Part shown: piece by piece, positions 1 to 5,447 of the stretch | How positions within the stretch are numbered: the stretch's first letter is position 1 | Layout of the letters: the number at the start of each line of letters is the position of its first letter | NCBI GenBank assembly: GCA_965364735.1 | Contig: CBDTYW010000215.1 | Span: 1-6,663, forward strand | Length of the DNA: 6,663 bases | Direction of reading: 5' to 3' | Source: CBDTYW01 sp965364735 | Lineage (GTDB): Bacteria > Actinomycetota > Nitriliruptoria > Nitriliruptorales > Nitriliruptoraceae | Translations under genes and position numbers: made by a program | Notes under the pieces: model-generated | The model's input: the letters and a program-made list of their open reading frames with translations, nothing else | What the model was told of the DNA's origin: nothing | Database searches by the model: none

Positions 1-165
1 GACGACGTCGGTTTGCTGGTGTTCGGCGAGTCGCTCGCTGCCAGACGCGGAGCCAGCGCCTGGGACTGGACCGTGCAGCGCCACCGCTTCATCGGTGATC
101 CGTCGTCGCGCGTCCAGGACCTCGACCGCAACGACCGTGGCGCCGGCACGGGCCCGTTCGGCTGA
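1..165 (+). CDS. C-terminal end of an unrecognised protein (5' truncated by window edge)
   Basis: Reading from base 1 gives 54 codons before TGA at 163-165, with G or C at nearly every third position, as in the neighbouring genes. The tail begins DDVGLLVFGESLAARRG and ends with a hydrophilic stretch rich in Arg, Asp and Gly (RNDRGAGTGPFG). I do not recognise the family from this fragment, and no catalytic motif can be assigned. Coding is supported by codon bias and by the stop falling inside a perfect stem-loop shared with the stop of the convergent gene, 7 bases away. The start and most of the gene lie outside the window. Reality of the gene is likely; function is unknown. Confidence 0.6.
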   Translation, partial: DDVGLLVFGESLAARRGASAWDWTVQRHRFIGDPSSRVQDLDRNDRGAGTGPFG

Positions 166-179
166 CCGCAGGTCAGCCG
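159..179. terminator. Candidate bidirectional terminator stem-loop holding both stop codons
   Basis: The sequence shows a perfect inverted repeat: CGGCTGACC (159-167), loop GCA, GGTCAGCCG (171-179). The left arm contains the TGA stop of the + strand gene (163-165). The right arm contains TCA (173-175), the stop of the - strand gene. A symmetric stem between convergent genes would work in both directions. There is no T-run on either side, as is common for terminators in high-GC actinobacteria, so termination strength is inferred rather than seen. Confidence 0.65.
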
Positions 180-2563
180 TCGTCAGACGCCGACGTCGTC
201 GCGGTGGCCGCACCGAGCCGCCGCTCGCCCCGCAGTACGAACATCGTCAGCAGGAGCAGCAGCCCCATGGTGCCCGCGCCGAGGGCGTAGATCGCGGTCT
301 TCGACTCCGCGAGCACCGTCGGCATCGGCGCCACCGCGAGCTGGGTCGTCGGCGTGACCGTGGCGGTGCCGACGTGCACCTCCGCGACGACCGTCAGGCC
401 GCGCGCAACCGAGACCGGCTCGCAGGAAATGGTCGTCGGTGCGGTGTCGATCGGCCCGAGGACTCCGATGCCCGCCGGGAGCGGCGTGGGTGTCGCGCTC
501 TCGGCGCCGGGCCCGACGAGCACGCAGGGCACGGTCGTCTGGCCCGCGGTCAGCGTTGCCTCGGCGTCGATCCGGTCGCGCTGCCCCGGGGACGTCTCGG
601 CCTCGCCGGCGACGCGCACCACGAGCGACACGTCGTCGTCGACGTCGAGCAGCGGGGCGACCTCGCCCGTGCACCGCACGATCGTGGCGTGCATGAGCTC
701 GGTCTCCTCGTCGACGAGCTCTGGATCGACGACGGGGTCCGCCACGCAGGCGGCGTCGATCAGGGCGAGGTGGTCGCGCGCGGCGAACATCGCCCGGCCG
801 GTGAAGATGTTGAGGATCTCCTCGGCACGTCGGCGGTTCACGGCGCCGAACACCGGGATCTCGGACGACATCATGCTGTCGGCGCTCGGGCGCACGGCTC
901 GCGACGACTCCGAGGCGCATCCCGGACCGATCGTCGGGGCGATCCGCGTCAGGTCGCGTGCCTCCTCGAGGCCGCCCTCGCGGTACCAGAGGTCGGCGTC
1001 GTCGGCGACGGAGAACCAGACGTCGGTCATCGGGTCGACGACGCCCATGAGGTCTCCCCACCAGGCCTCGGCCTGTTCGACGGATCGCGGACAGTTGGGG
1101 TAGCCGGTGCGCGGCGCGGCCACGCCGGGCTCGACGTACTCGTCGCGGAGGTCGAAGATCGCGTGGCCGAGCTCGTGGGTGAGGGTGCTCGCCCCGGTCG
1201 TCGGGGACCCGACGGAGATGGGGAGGTAGATCGACCCGAGGCCGAGACCCGGGCGGTCGGGCACTTCGGTCGACTCCGTGAAGGTCGGCTCGTTGGCGCG
1301 GGCGCGGCTGCCGGAGAGATCGCCCTCGAGGCTGATGTTGATCAGGACCACCGGGCCTTCGAGCCCCAGCACGCTGGGGTCGGTCGCCGTGATCTCGCCC
1401 GCGACGTCGCTCCCGGGAACGCCGTAGGTGACGGACAGCACGTCGCTGGCGACATCGTCGGCGAGGTACCAGAAGGCGAAGCGTTCGCGGCTGGAGCGCA
1501 GCGGCTCCACCGAGAAGGGGCCCCATCCGAGGCTGCTGAGCTCGACGTCCGGGTCCGTGGTGAGGGTGCCGTCGACGTCGGCGCGGACCGGCTCGCCGTC
1601 GAGGCTGAGCAGCCGCCGGGCGGTGTCACCGAGCCCTTCTGGCACTCCTCGGAAGCCCGAGCCGTAGAACACCAGGTTGATGAGGTCGCGCCCGACGGGG
1701 CCGGTCTCCTCGACGAGCGGCAGCGCGACGGGAGCGATGACCTGGATCGGCCGCCGGTAGCCCTCACGCTCGCAGGTCCCGTCCTCGGCGACCGCGCAGC
1801 CCGCGACCGAGTACCGACCGGGCTCGAGCGCGCCCAGCGCTGCCGAGGAGAAGTCCTCTCCGGACTCGAGCCCAGGAAGCCGCACGAGCACGGCGTCTTC
1901 TCCCTCGCCGCGGACGAGGAGGTCCGCCGGCTGCGCGTCAGGGAGCTGGAACGAGCGGAACACCCCGATCTCCGCGCCAGGGTCCTCGGACCAGAAGGTC
2001 GGGATGAGCGATCCCGACGACAGCCCGAGCACGCCGTCGGTGGTCTGGTCGACCTCGATCGTCGTGGCCGTCTCGCCGAAGCGGTTGTCGGCGTAGAGGT
2101 CGAAGATCAGCTCGTGCTCCCCGAGCCCCATCGAGAACCCGGGGATCAGGTCCGGACACACCAGGTCGTCGCGCTCGACGAAGCAGCCACGGCTGCGGCC
2201 ATCACGCTGGTTGAACTCGACCTCGCGTCCACGGAGGCTGAGCAGGAACGGCAGGTCGCGGTCCTCGGTCAACAGGGGGAAGCGGCACGTCGTGGATTCG
2301 TCCTGGCCGAGGACGGCTGGGCTGCAGCTGCCGGGACCCAGCTCGCTGATGGCGTTGATCTCGCCGTCGTTCATCCAGGAGTCGGGGTCGAACGCCTCGC
2401 CCTCGAACCCGTCGCCATCCCCGTCTCCGTCCTCCTGGGTGAACGATGTCGCCGACGGCACGCGGTCTGACGGGGCCGCGAGCGCCGATGTCGGCAGGAC
2501 AGCTGCCGCCGACATCAGGACGAGGAGCCAACGCCGCGTGGCGTGGGAGATCGGCAGGGCCAT
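173..2563 (-). CDS. Secreted, membrane-anchored M64-like zinc metallopeptidase
   Basis: A 796-residue protein predicted to cut proteins outside the membrane. Residues 1-30 form a signal peptide (MALPISHATRRWLLVLM, then AVLPTSALAA). An Asp/Gly-rich stretch follows at 45-56. Around 288-310 a segment (RDLINLVFYGSGF) resembles the start of the M64 (IgA peptidase) catalytic domain. The zinc signature HELGHAIFDLRDEY is at 463-476: His463 and His467 are likely ligands and Glu464 the catalytic base. Its spacing equals the HExGHxxxxLxDEY pattern of M64. RPSADSMM (558-565) could be the Met-containing turn. A cysteine-containing, beta-like region (about 600-745) leads to one membrane helix (757-777) and a short basic tail, so the C-terminus would be cytoplasmic. 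The ATG at 2561-2563 is preferred because the signal peptide begins there, with AAGG nine bases upstream. An in-frame ATG at 2698 would add 45 residues (including RPNPRPRP) that do not look like protein. The real substrate is unknown; IgA cleavage should not be assumed. Confidence 0.85.
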   Translation of the reverse strand: MALPISHATRRWLLVLMSAAAVLPTSALAAPSDRVPSATSFTQEDGDGDGDGFEGEAFDPDSWMNDGEINAISELGPGSCSPAVLGQDESTTCRFPLLTEDRDLPFLLSLRGREVEFNQRDGRSRGCFVERDDLVCPDLIPGFSMGLGEHELIFDLYADNRFGETATTIEVDQTTDGVLGLSSGSLIPTFWSEDPGAEIGVFRSFQLPDAQPADLLVRGEGEDAVLVRLPGLESGEDFSSAALGALEPGRYSVAGCAVAEDGTCEREGYRRPIQVIAPVALPLVEETGPVGRDLINLVFYGSGFRGVPEGLGDTARRLLSLDGEPVRADVDGTLTTDPDVELSSLGWGPFSVEPLRSSRERFAFWYLADDVASDVLSVTYGVPGSDVAGEITATDPSVLGLEGPVVLINISLEGDLSGSRARANEPTFTESTEVPDRPGLGLGSIYLPISVGSPTTGASTLTHELGHAIFDLRDEYVEPGVAAPRTGYPNCPRSVEQAEAWWGDLMGVVDPMTDVWFSVADDADLWYREGGLEEARDLTRIAPTIGPGCASESSRAVRPSADSMMSSEIPVFGAVNRRRAEEILNIFTGRAMFAARDHLALIDAACVADPVVDPELVDEETELMHATIVRCTGEVAPLLDVDDDVSLVVRVAGEAETSPGQRDRIDAEATLTAGQTTVPCVLVGPGAESATPTPLPAGIGVLGPIDTAPTTISCEPVSVARGLTVVAEVHVGTATVTPTTQLAVAPMPTVLAESKTAIYALGAGTMGLLLLLTMFVLRGERRLGAATATTSASDDG

Positions 2564-2615
2564 CGGTCGGGGCCTTGGGTTCGGTCGGCAGGTGCTTCGA
2601 CCATGATGACGTGCG

Positions 2616-2631
2616 AACCGTCCGGACGGTT
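2616..2631. promoter_or_regulatory. Perfect 16-bp palindrome, candidate operator
   Basis: AACCGTCCGGACGGTT reads the same on both strands. TGCG before it and CGCA two bases after it extend the symmetry imperfectly. It lies 53 bases from the peptidase start and 59 from the lipoprotein start, and overlaps the TTGACG -35-like box by two bases. This is the form expected of a site for a dimeric repressor or activator. No known regulator consensus was recognised. Confidence 0.5.
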
Positions 2632-2636
2632 GACGC

Positions 2637-2721
2637 ATGTTCGGAACCCGGACGGTGTCCGGAGCGTTGATCCTGCCGACGGTGACGGCATGATGCATGT
2701 CGACGAACGGGTTCCGAACAT
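2637..2721. repeat. 14-base perfect inverted repeat flanking the lipoprotein start
   Basis: ATGTTCGGAACCCG at 2637-2650 is repeated exactly in inverted form as CGGGTTCCGAACAT at 2708-2721, with 57 bases between. Each arm also contains a nearly symmetric GTTC-S-GAAC core (2639-2647 and 2711-2719). The right arm falls inside the coding region if translation starts at 2690, or just upstream of it if translation starts at GTG 2726. It could be a pair of binding sites for one regulator, or a long-range stem in the mRNA that hides the start codon. Confidence 0.5.
2648..2662. promoter_or_regulatory. Short inverted repeat CCGGAC-GGT-GTCCGG
   Basis: Arms of six bases (2648-2653 and 2657-2662) surround a 3-base loop. 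The left arm plus loop repeats the CCGGACGGT found in the 16-bp palindrome upstream, so the two may be related binding sites of different strength. It lies downstream of the TTGACG -35-like box, where a repressor could block RNA polymerase. The role is inferred. Confidence 0.35.
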
Positions 2722-4075
2722 CTTGGTGAGGCGCGGCACAGCGTTCGCGACGGGTCTGCTCGTCGCGATGGCCGCTGCGTGTGGGAGCACGCCCCAGGAC
2801 GCGACCGCCGCGGCGCTGCCCACGAGCAGCGGGTCGACGTCACCCGAGGACACGCCATCCCGTGACGCCGACGGGGCCGCGCGTCCGCTCGAGTCGACCT
2901 CGTCGCCCCGCGAGGTCCAGACCCCCGTCCCGCTCGCGGTCAGCCCGACCGCGGTCGAGCTCGTTCCGAGCCCGACCCCACCGGTCGTGCCGGTCACCGC
3001 CGACGAGGACATCCGCGGGATCTGGATCCACCTCTTCGACAGCACGCTGAAGACGCCCGCCTCGATCGACGCGATGCTCGACGAGGCAGCGGCGAACGGT
3101 GTCAACACGATCATCGCCGAGGTCGTCCGCCGCAACGACGCCTACTACACCTCCGACGTCCTGCCCCGGACCAACGACCCGACCATCGCGCGCGACTTCG
3201 ACATGGTCGAGCACATCGTCGCCGGGGCGCACGCTCGTGGGATGCAGCTGCACGCGTGGATGCCGCTGGCTCCCGCGTGGCACACGGTCTACCAGGACAT
3301 CCCACCGCCTCCGGGGTGGGTCTGGACCGAGCACGGCCCCGGCACGGCCGCCCCGTGGATCAACCGGCGCCACAACGGCGACTGGGGCGAGTACCTCGAC
3401 CTCGGTGTGCCCGCGGTACAGGACCATGTCGTGGCGGTGCTGACCGAGATCGCCGAGCGCTACGACGTCGACGCGATCCATCTCGACTACCTCCGCTACT
3501 CCGCCAAGGACATGGGCTACAACCCGGCCACCCTCGCGGACTTCGCCGTGAAGACCGGGCGCTCGGACGTCCCGGCGCCCGACGATCGTCAGTTCACGGA
3601 GTTCCGCCGCAACACGCTGACGGACCTGCTGCGGCGCATCCGGACGAGCGTCACGACCGCATCTCCCGGGACCAGGATCAGCGGGGCCGTGATCGCGCAG
3701 GGCGAAGGCCCGCACGAGGGCTTCAGCTTCCAGCAGACCCGCGGGTACGCGAGCTACTACCAGGACTGGGAAGCGTGGCTGCGCGAGGGGCTCCTCGACG
3801 AGGCCATGCCGATGATGTACTTCCGTGAGGCGTCGCACGCCGAGTGGTTCGACCACTGGGAGTCCTACGTCGACGCGCTGGCGGCTCAGGTCGACGCGAA
3901 GATCGCTCCCGGCCTCGGGGCGTGGCTGAACTCGATCCCCGAGTCGGTGGCGCAGTTCAACGAGGCCACCGTCGGCGCGGATGGCGTCATGCTCTACAGC
4001 TACCAGCAGACGCAGCGGACCGGTCCGACCAACGGGTTGCTGACCCACCTCGGCCAGACCGCCTGGAAGCGCTGA
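2690..4075 (+). CDS. Probable lipoprotein with GHL10 (DUF187/UPF0748) glycoside-hydrolase-like domain
   Basis: A 461-residue exported protein. A signal peptide (LVRRGTAFATGLLVAMAAAC) ends at a lipobox-like AAA-C with Cys31 as the lipidation candidate; Ala rather than Leu at -3 makes lipidation likely but not certain. Residues 32-104 are a low-complexity Ser/Thr/Pro/Ala linker, typical of a tether across the cell wall. From about 106 (EDIRGIWIHLF) to the end is a TIM-barrel domain of the GHL10 family, which includes B. subtilis YngK and E. coli DigH (YddW). DigH cuts peptidoglycan glycan strands lacking stem peptides. Family landmarks are GMQLHAWMPLAP (184-195), DVDAIHLDYLRYS (259-271, acidic candidate Asp266), AMPMMYF (372-378), PGLGAWLN (407-414) and DGVMLYSYQQ (431-440). 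The start is ATG 2690 or 2693 behind GGTGA (2681-2685). GTG 2726 gives a shorter, cleaner signal peptide but has no ribosome binding site. The glycan substrate is inferred from the family. Confidence 0.85.
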   Translation: MMHVDERVPNILVRRGTAFATGLLVAMAAACGSTPQDATAAALPTSSGSTSPEDTPSRDADGAARPLESTSSPREVQTPVPLAVSPTAVELVPSPTPPVVPVTADEDIRGIWIHLFDSTLKTPASIDAMLDEAAANGVNTIIAEVVRRNDAYYTSDVLPRTNDPTIARDFDMVEHIVAGAHARGMQLHAWMPLAPAWHTVYQDIPPPPGWVWTEHGPGTAAPWINRRHNGDWGEYLDLGVPAVQDHVVAVLTEIAERYDVDAIHLDYLRYSAKDMGYNPATLADFAVKTGRSDVPAPDDRQFTEFRRNTLTDLLRRIRTSVTTASPGTRISGAVIAQGEGPHEGFSFQQTRGYASYYQDWEAWLREGLLDEAMPMMYFREASHAEWFDHWESYVDALAAQVDAKIAPGLGAWLNSIPESVAQFNEATVGADGVMLYSYQQTQRTGPTNGLLTHLGQTAWKR

Positions 4076-4076
4076 G

Positions 4077-4511
4077 TCAGAGCTGGCGTGCCGAGTCGCG
4101 GGGGACGCGCCACCTGCGGCGCCATGCCTTCTCGGCGTCGGCGAAGCGGTCCAGCGGGGCGAGCGCGGACTGGATCGCGTCCTGCAGCTCCTCGAGCTCG
4201 GACGTCGTCGCGGCGACCTCACGGATGTTGACCAGGTGCGACTCGCTGGCAGCGAGGGCGCGCTCTGCCTCGTCCCATGCCTCGTCGAGCTCGTCGAGCT
4301 TCCAGCCGGGCATCCAGCCGCGGCAGTCGTCGATCGCACCCTTGAGCGCGTCGACGCCGATGCCGATCGGCGCCGGCTCCACCCGCCCGACCGGCAGGCA
4401 GGCGAGCAGCTGACGGACGCCACCCTCGATCACCGCCGCGCAGTCGAGGAACGACCACCACGCGTCGTGGAGGTCGTCCGGCAGGGGAGGTTTGCGGTTG
4501 ATGAGAGCCAT
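4077..4511 (-). CDS. Unrecognised 144-residue helical protein
   Basis: I do not recognise this family. The protein has no signal peptide or membrane segment, so it is probably cytoplasmic. It is Trp-rich (seven, including Trp18-Trp19, Trp66 and Trp70) and has Cys at 24, 38 and 63. Residues 72-130 are strongly acidic and helical with heptad-like hydrophobic spacing (DELDEAWDEAERALAA, SELEELQDAIQSAL), suggesting a coiled coil or helical bundle. The C-terminus is basic (KAWRRRWRVPRDSARQ). The stop lies one base from the stop of the convergent lipoprotein gene, inside CTGAGTCAG. The ATG at 4509-4511 is the only nearby in-frame start and has no Shine-Dalgarno. Coding is supported by G/C-rich third positions and by a residue mix more protein-like than the opposite-strand frames. 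Confidence 0.65.
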   Translation of the reverse strand: MALINRKPPLPDDLHDAWWSFLDCAAVIEGGVRQLLACLPVGRVEPAPIGIGVDALKGAIDDCRGWMPGWKLDELDEAWDEAERALAASESHLVNIREVAATTSELEELQDAIQSALAPLDRFADAEKAWRRRWRVPRDSARQL

Positions 4512-4523
4512 GCGCGCAAGGTA
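4509..4523 (-). promoter_or_regulatory. Candidate -10 box and leaderless start of the 144-residue protein
   Basis: On the - strand the order is TACCTT (complement of 4518-4523), six bases GCGCGC, then ATG. TANNNT placed six bases before a start codon is the usual layout of leaderless actinobacterial genes, where transcription begins at the A of ATG. No convincing -35 is visible. A GGAGG sits about 16 bases before the ATG, too far for a normal ribosome binding site and overlapping the space a -35/-10 spacer would use. Confidence 0.45.
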
Positions 4524-4624
4524 CGAGCCTCCAGCTGACGGCCCACATCGGTCTGGGTCGATCGGTCGCTCGAGGTGTCAGGACGCGCACGGGCACGGGT
4601 TCGCGAGCGGGATGCGTGTAAGTG

Positions 4625-4654
4625 TTGAGTGTTCTGATGGTCATTACGTACGTT
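4625..4654 (+). promoter_or_regulatory. Likely promoter of the methyltransferase-CGNR-MATE operon
   Basis: TTGAGT (4625-4630) matches four of six bases of the -35 consensus. TACGTT (4649-4654) fits the actinobacterial -10 pattern TANNNT, with 18 bases between. The stretch is also the most AT-rich part of this spacer. Transcription would start near 4661, giving a 5' leader of about 20 bases that contains the GGGGGAG site. Assigned by pattern only. Confidence 0.45.
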
Positions 4655-4670
4655 CGGGGCCGCCCGAACG
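4651..4670. promoter_or_regulatory. 8-bp inverted repeat overlapping the -10 box, candidate operator
   Basis: CGTTCGGG (4651-4658), loop GCCG, CCCGAACG (4663-4670) is a perfect inverted repeat. It overlaps the proposed -10 box and the expected transcription start, and ends where the ribosome binding site begins. That position suits a repressor operator. As RNA it would form a stem touching the ribosome binding site only if transcription starts upstream of 4651. The operon's own CGNR-type protein is one possible binder (inference). Confidence 0.5.
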
Positions 4671-4676
4671 GGGGAG
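4670..4676 (+). promoter_or_regulatory. Ribosome binding site of the methyltransferase gene
   Basis: GGGGGAG lies six bases before ATG 4683 and is the strongest Shine-Dalgarno in the window, which fixes this start. Its first G is the last base of the inverted repeat, so a structure or bound protein there could limit translation of the whole coupled operon. Confidence 0.65.
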
Positions 4677-4682
4677 ACGACG

Positions 4683-5447
4683 ATGAGCCGATGGACCGCG
4701 ACCGCGGACGAGTACCAGCACCACGCGGGCTTCGTGCCAGAGCTGGTGGGCACCGTCCTCGGGTGGCTCGACGCCCAGCCCGGCGAGCGGATCCTCGACC
4801 TCGGCTGCGGAGACGGCCGGATCGCCGCGGACCTGATGGCGCACGGGGCCGAGGTGGTCGCGGTCGACTCCTCCTCAGACATGGTCGCTGCCACCGCGGC
4901 CCGCGGGGTCACCGCGTTCGTCGCTGACGCCGCGGAGCTGCCCGCGGTCCCGGAGCTCGCTGGCGCCGTGTTCGACAAGGTCTTCACCAACGCCGTCCTG
5001 CACTGGGTCGGTCGGCCCGAGGCCGTCGCGGCCGGGGTCGCCGGGATGCTGGAGCCGGGCGGGAGGTTCGTCGGGGAGTTCGGGGGTCACGGCAACGTCG
5101 CCGGGGTCCTCGGGGCGCTGCGTTCCGGTCTCGACCCCGTGGGCCACGAGGGCGACGTCCCGTCGTGGTACTTCCCCACGCCGGAAGCGTTCGCGGCGGC
5201 GATCGAGACCGCCGGGTTCATCGTCGACCGGGCCGAGCTGGTGCCGCGGCCGACGCCGGCTCCGACGGGGCTGCGTGGCTGGCTCACCGCGTTCGCCGAG
5301 TCGACGCTTGCCGAAGTGGACGATGCCGACGCCGTGCTGAGCCACGCCGAGGAGCTGCTCGCGCCGAAGCTGCGCGACGCCGAGGGAACCTGGCACATCG
5401 ACTACGTCCGGCTGCGCTTCGCCGCACACCTGCCTCCGTCGTCGTGA
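4683..5447 (+). CDS. Class I SAM-dependent methyltransferase
   Basis: A 254-residue cytoplasmic enzyme predicted to transfer a methyl group from S-adenosylmethionine to a small molecule. The Rossmann-type core shows motif I ILDLGCGDGRIA (37-48), the acidic end of strand 2 VVAVDSSSDMV (58-68, Asp62 likely binding the ribose), FVADAAELP (79-87) around the adenine pocket, and FDKVFTNAVLHWV (97-109). LEPGGRFVGEFGGHGN then follows. The C-terminal part (WYFPTPEAFAAAIETAGF, then RPTP...LRGWLTAF and WHIDYVRLRFAAH) matches a widespread group of about 250-residue methyltransferases related to trans-aconitate methyltransferase (Tam). The substrate cannot be read from sequence, so no gene symbol is given. 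It is the first gene of the operon, with a strong ribosome binding site, and its TGA overlaps the GTG of the next gene. Confidence 0.9.
   Translation: MSRWTATADEYQHHAGFVPELVGTVLGWLDAQPGERILDLGCGDGRIAADLMAHGAEVVAVDSSSDMVAATAARGVTAFVADAAELPAVPELAGAVFDKVFTNAVLHWVGRPEAVAAGVAGMLEPGGRFVGEFGGHGNVAGVLGALRSGLDPVGHEGDVPSWYFPTPEAFAAAIETAGFIVDRAELVPRPTPAPTGLRGWLTAFAESTLAEVDDADAVLSHAEELLAPKLRDAEGTWHIDYVRLRFAAHLPPSS

Larger units (their letters stand above)
2564..2689. promoter_or_regulatory. Divergent promoter region between peptidase and GHL10 lipoprotein genes
   Basis: These 126 bases separate two genes that point away from each other, so both promoters should be here. The spacer is dense with inverted repeats (listed separately) and also carries CCGGACGGT twice in direct orientation (2622-2630 and 2648-2656, 26 bp apart). 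TTGACG at 2630-2635 resembles a -35 box for the + strand, but no good -10 lies 17 bases further on. A weaker pair is TTGATC (2667-2672) and CATGAT (2689-2694), 16 apart. That pair would only make sense if translation began at GTG 2726. Promoter positions are uncertain; the role as a shared control region is inferred from layout. Confidence 0.55.
4512..4682. other. Divergent intergenic region, 171 bases
   Basis: This gap lies between the 144-residue protein gene and the methyltransferase operon, so it should hold both promoters. The left end has the leaderless-type -10 for the - strand. The right 60 bases carry the likely + strand promoter, an inverted repeat and the ribosome binding site (listed separately). 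In the middle (about 4530-4610) no ORF, RNA gene or strong repeat was seen. Confidence 0.6.

Noticed and set aside
95..2470. 791-codon open frame on the + strand opposite the peptidase gene
   Set aside because: Its translation is dominated by Arg, Gly, Asp and His without domains or hydrophobic cores, as expected for an antisense shadow of a high-GC gene. The opposite strand has a signal peptide, a zinc motif and a membrane anchor.
2543..2689. N-terminal extension of the lipoprotein gene to ATG 2543
   Set aside because: It would overlap the peptidase start and place 49 polar residues before the signal peptide.
2564..2698. N-terminal extension of the peptidase to the ATG at 2696-2698
   Set aside because: It would bury the signal peptide 45 residues in, and would cover the palindromes and the divergent gene's start.
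2705..2714. SOS (LexA) box
   Set aside because: GAAC-GG-GTTC has only two bases between half-sites; the actinobacterial LexA box needs four (GAAC-N4-GTTC).
4072..4080. Terminator between the lipoprotein gene and the 144-residue protein gene
   Set aside because: CTGAGTCAG is symmetric and includes both stops, but has only 4-base arms around one base and cannot form a useful hairpin. No longer stem was found nearby.
2840..4423. 527-codon open frame on the - strand across the GHL10 gene
   Set aside because: It is Arg/Ser/Val-rich and low in complexity, and covers a gene with clear family motifs on the + strand.
5165..5443. Upstream extension of the zinc-finger gene into the methyltransferase
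   Set aside because: The extra residues are an out-of-frame reading of the methyltransferase. GTG 5444 gives the expected family length and a GTGA overlap.
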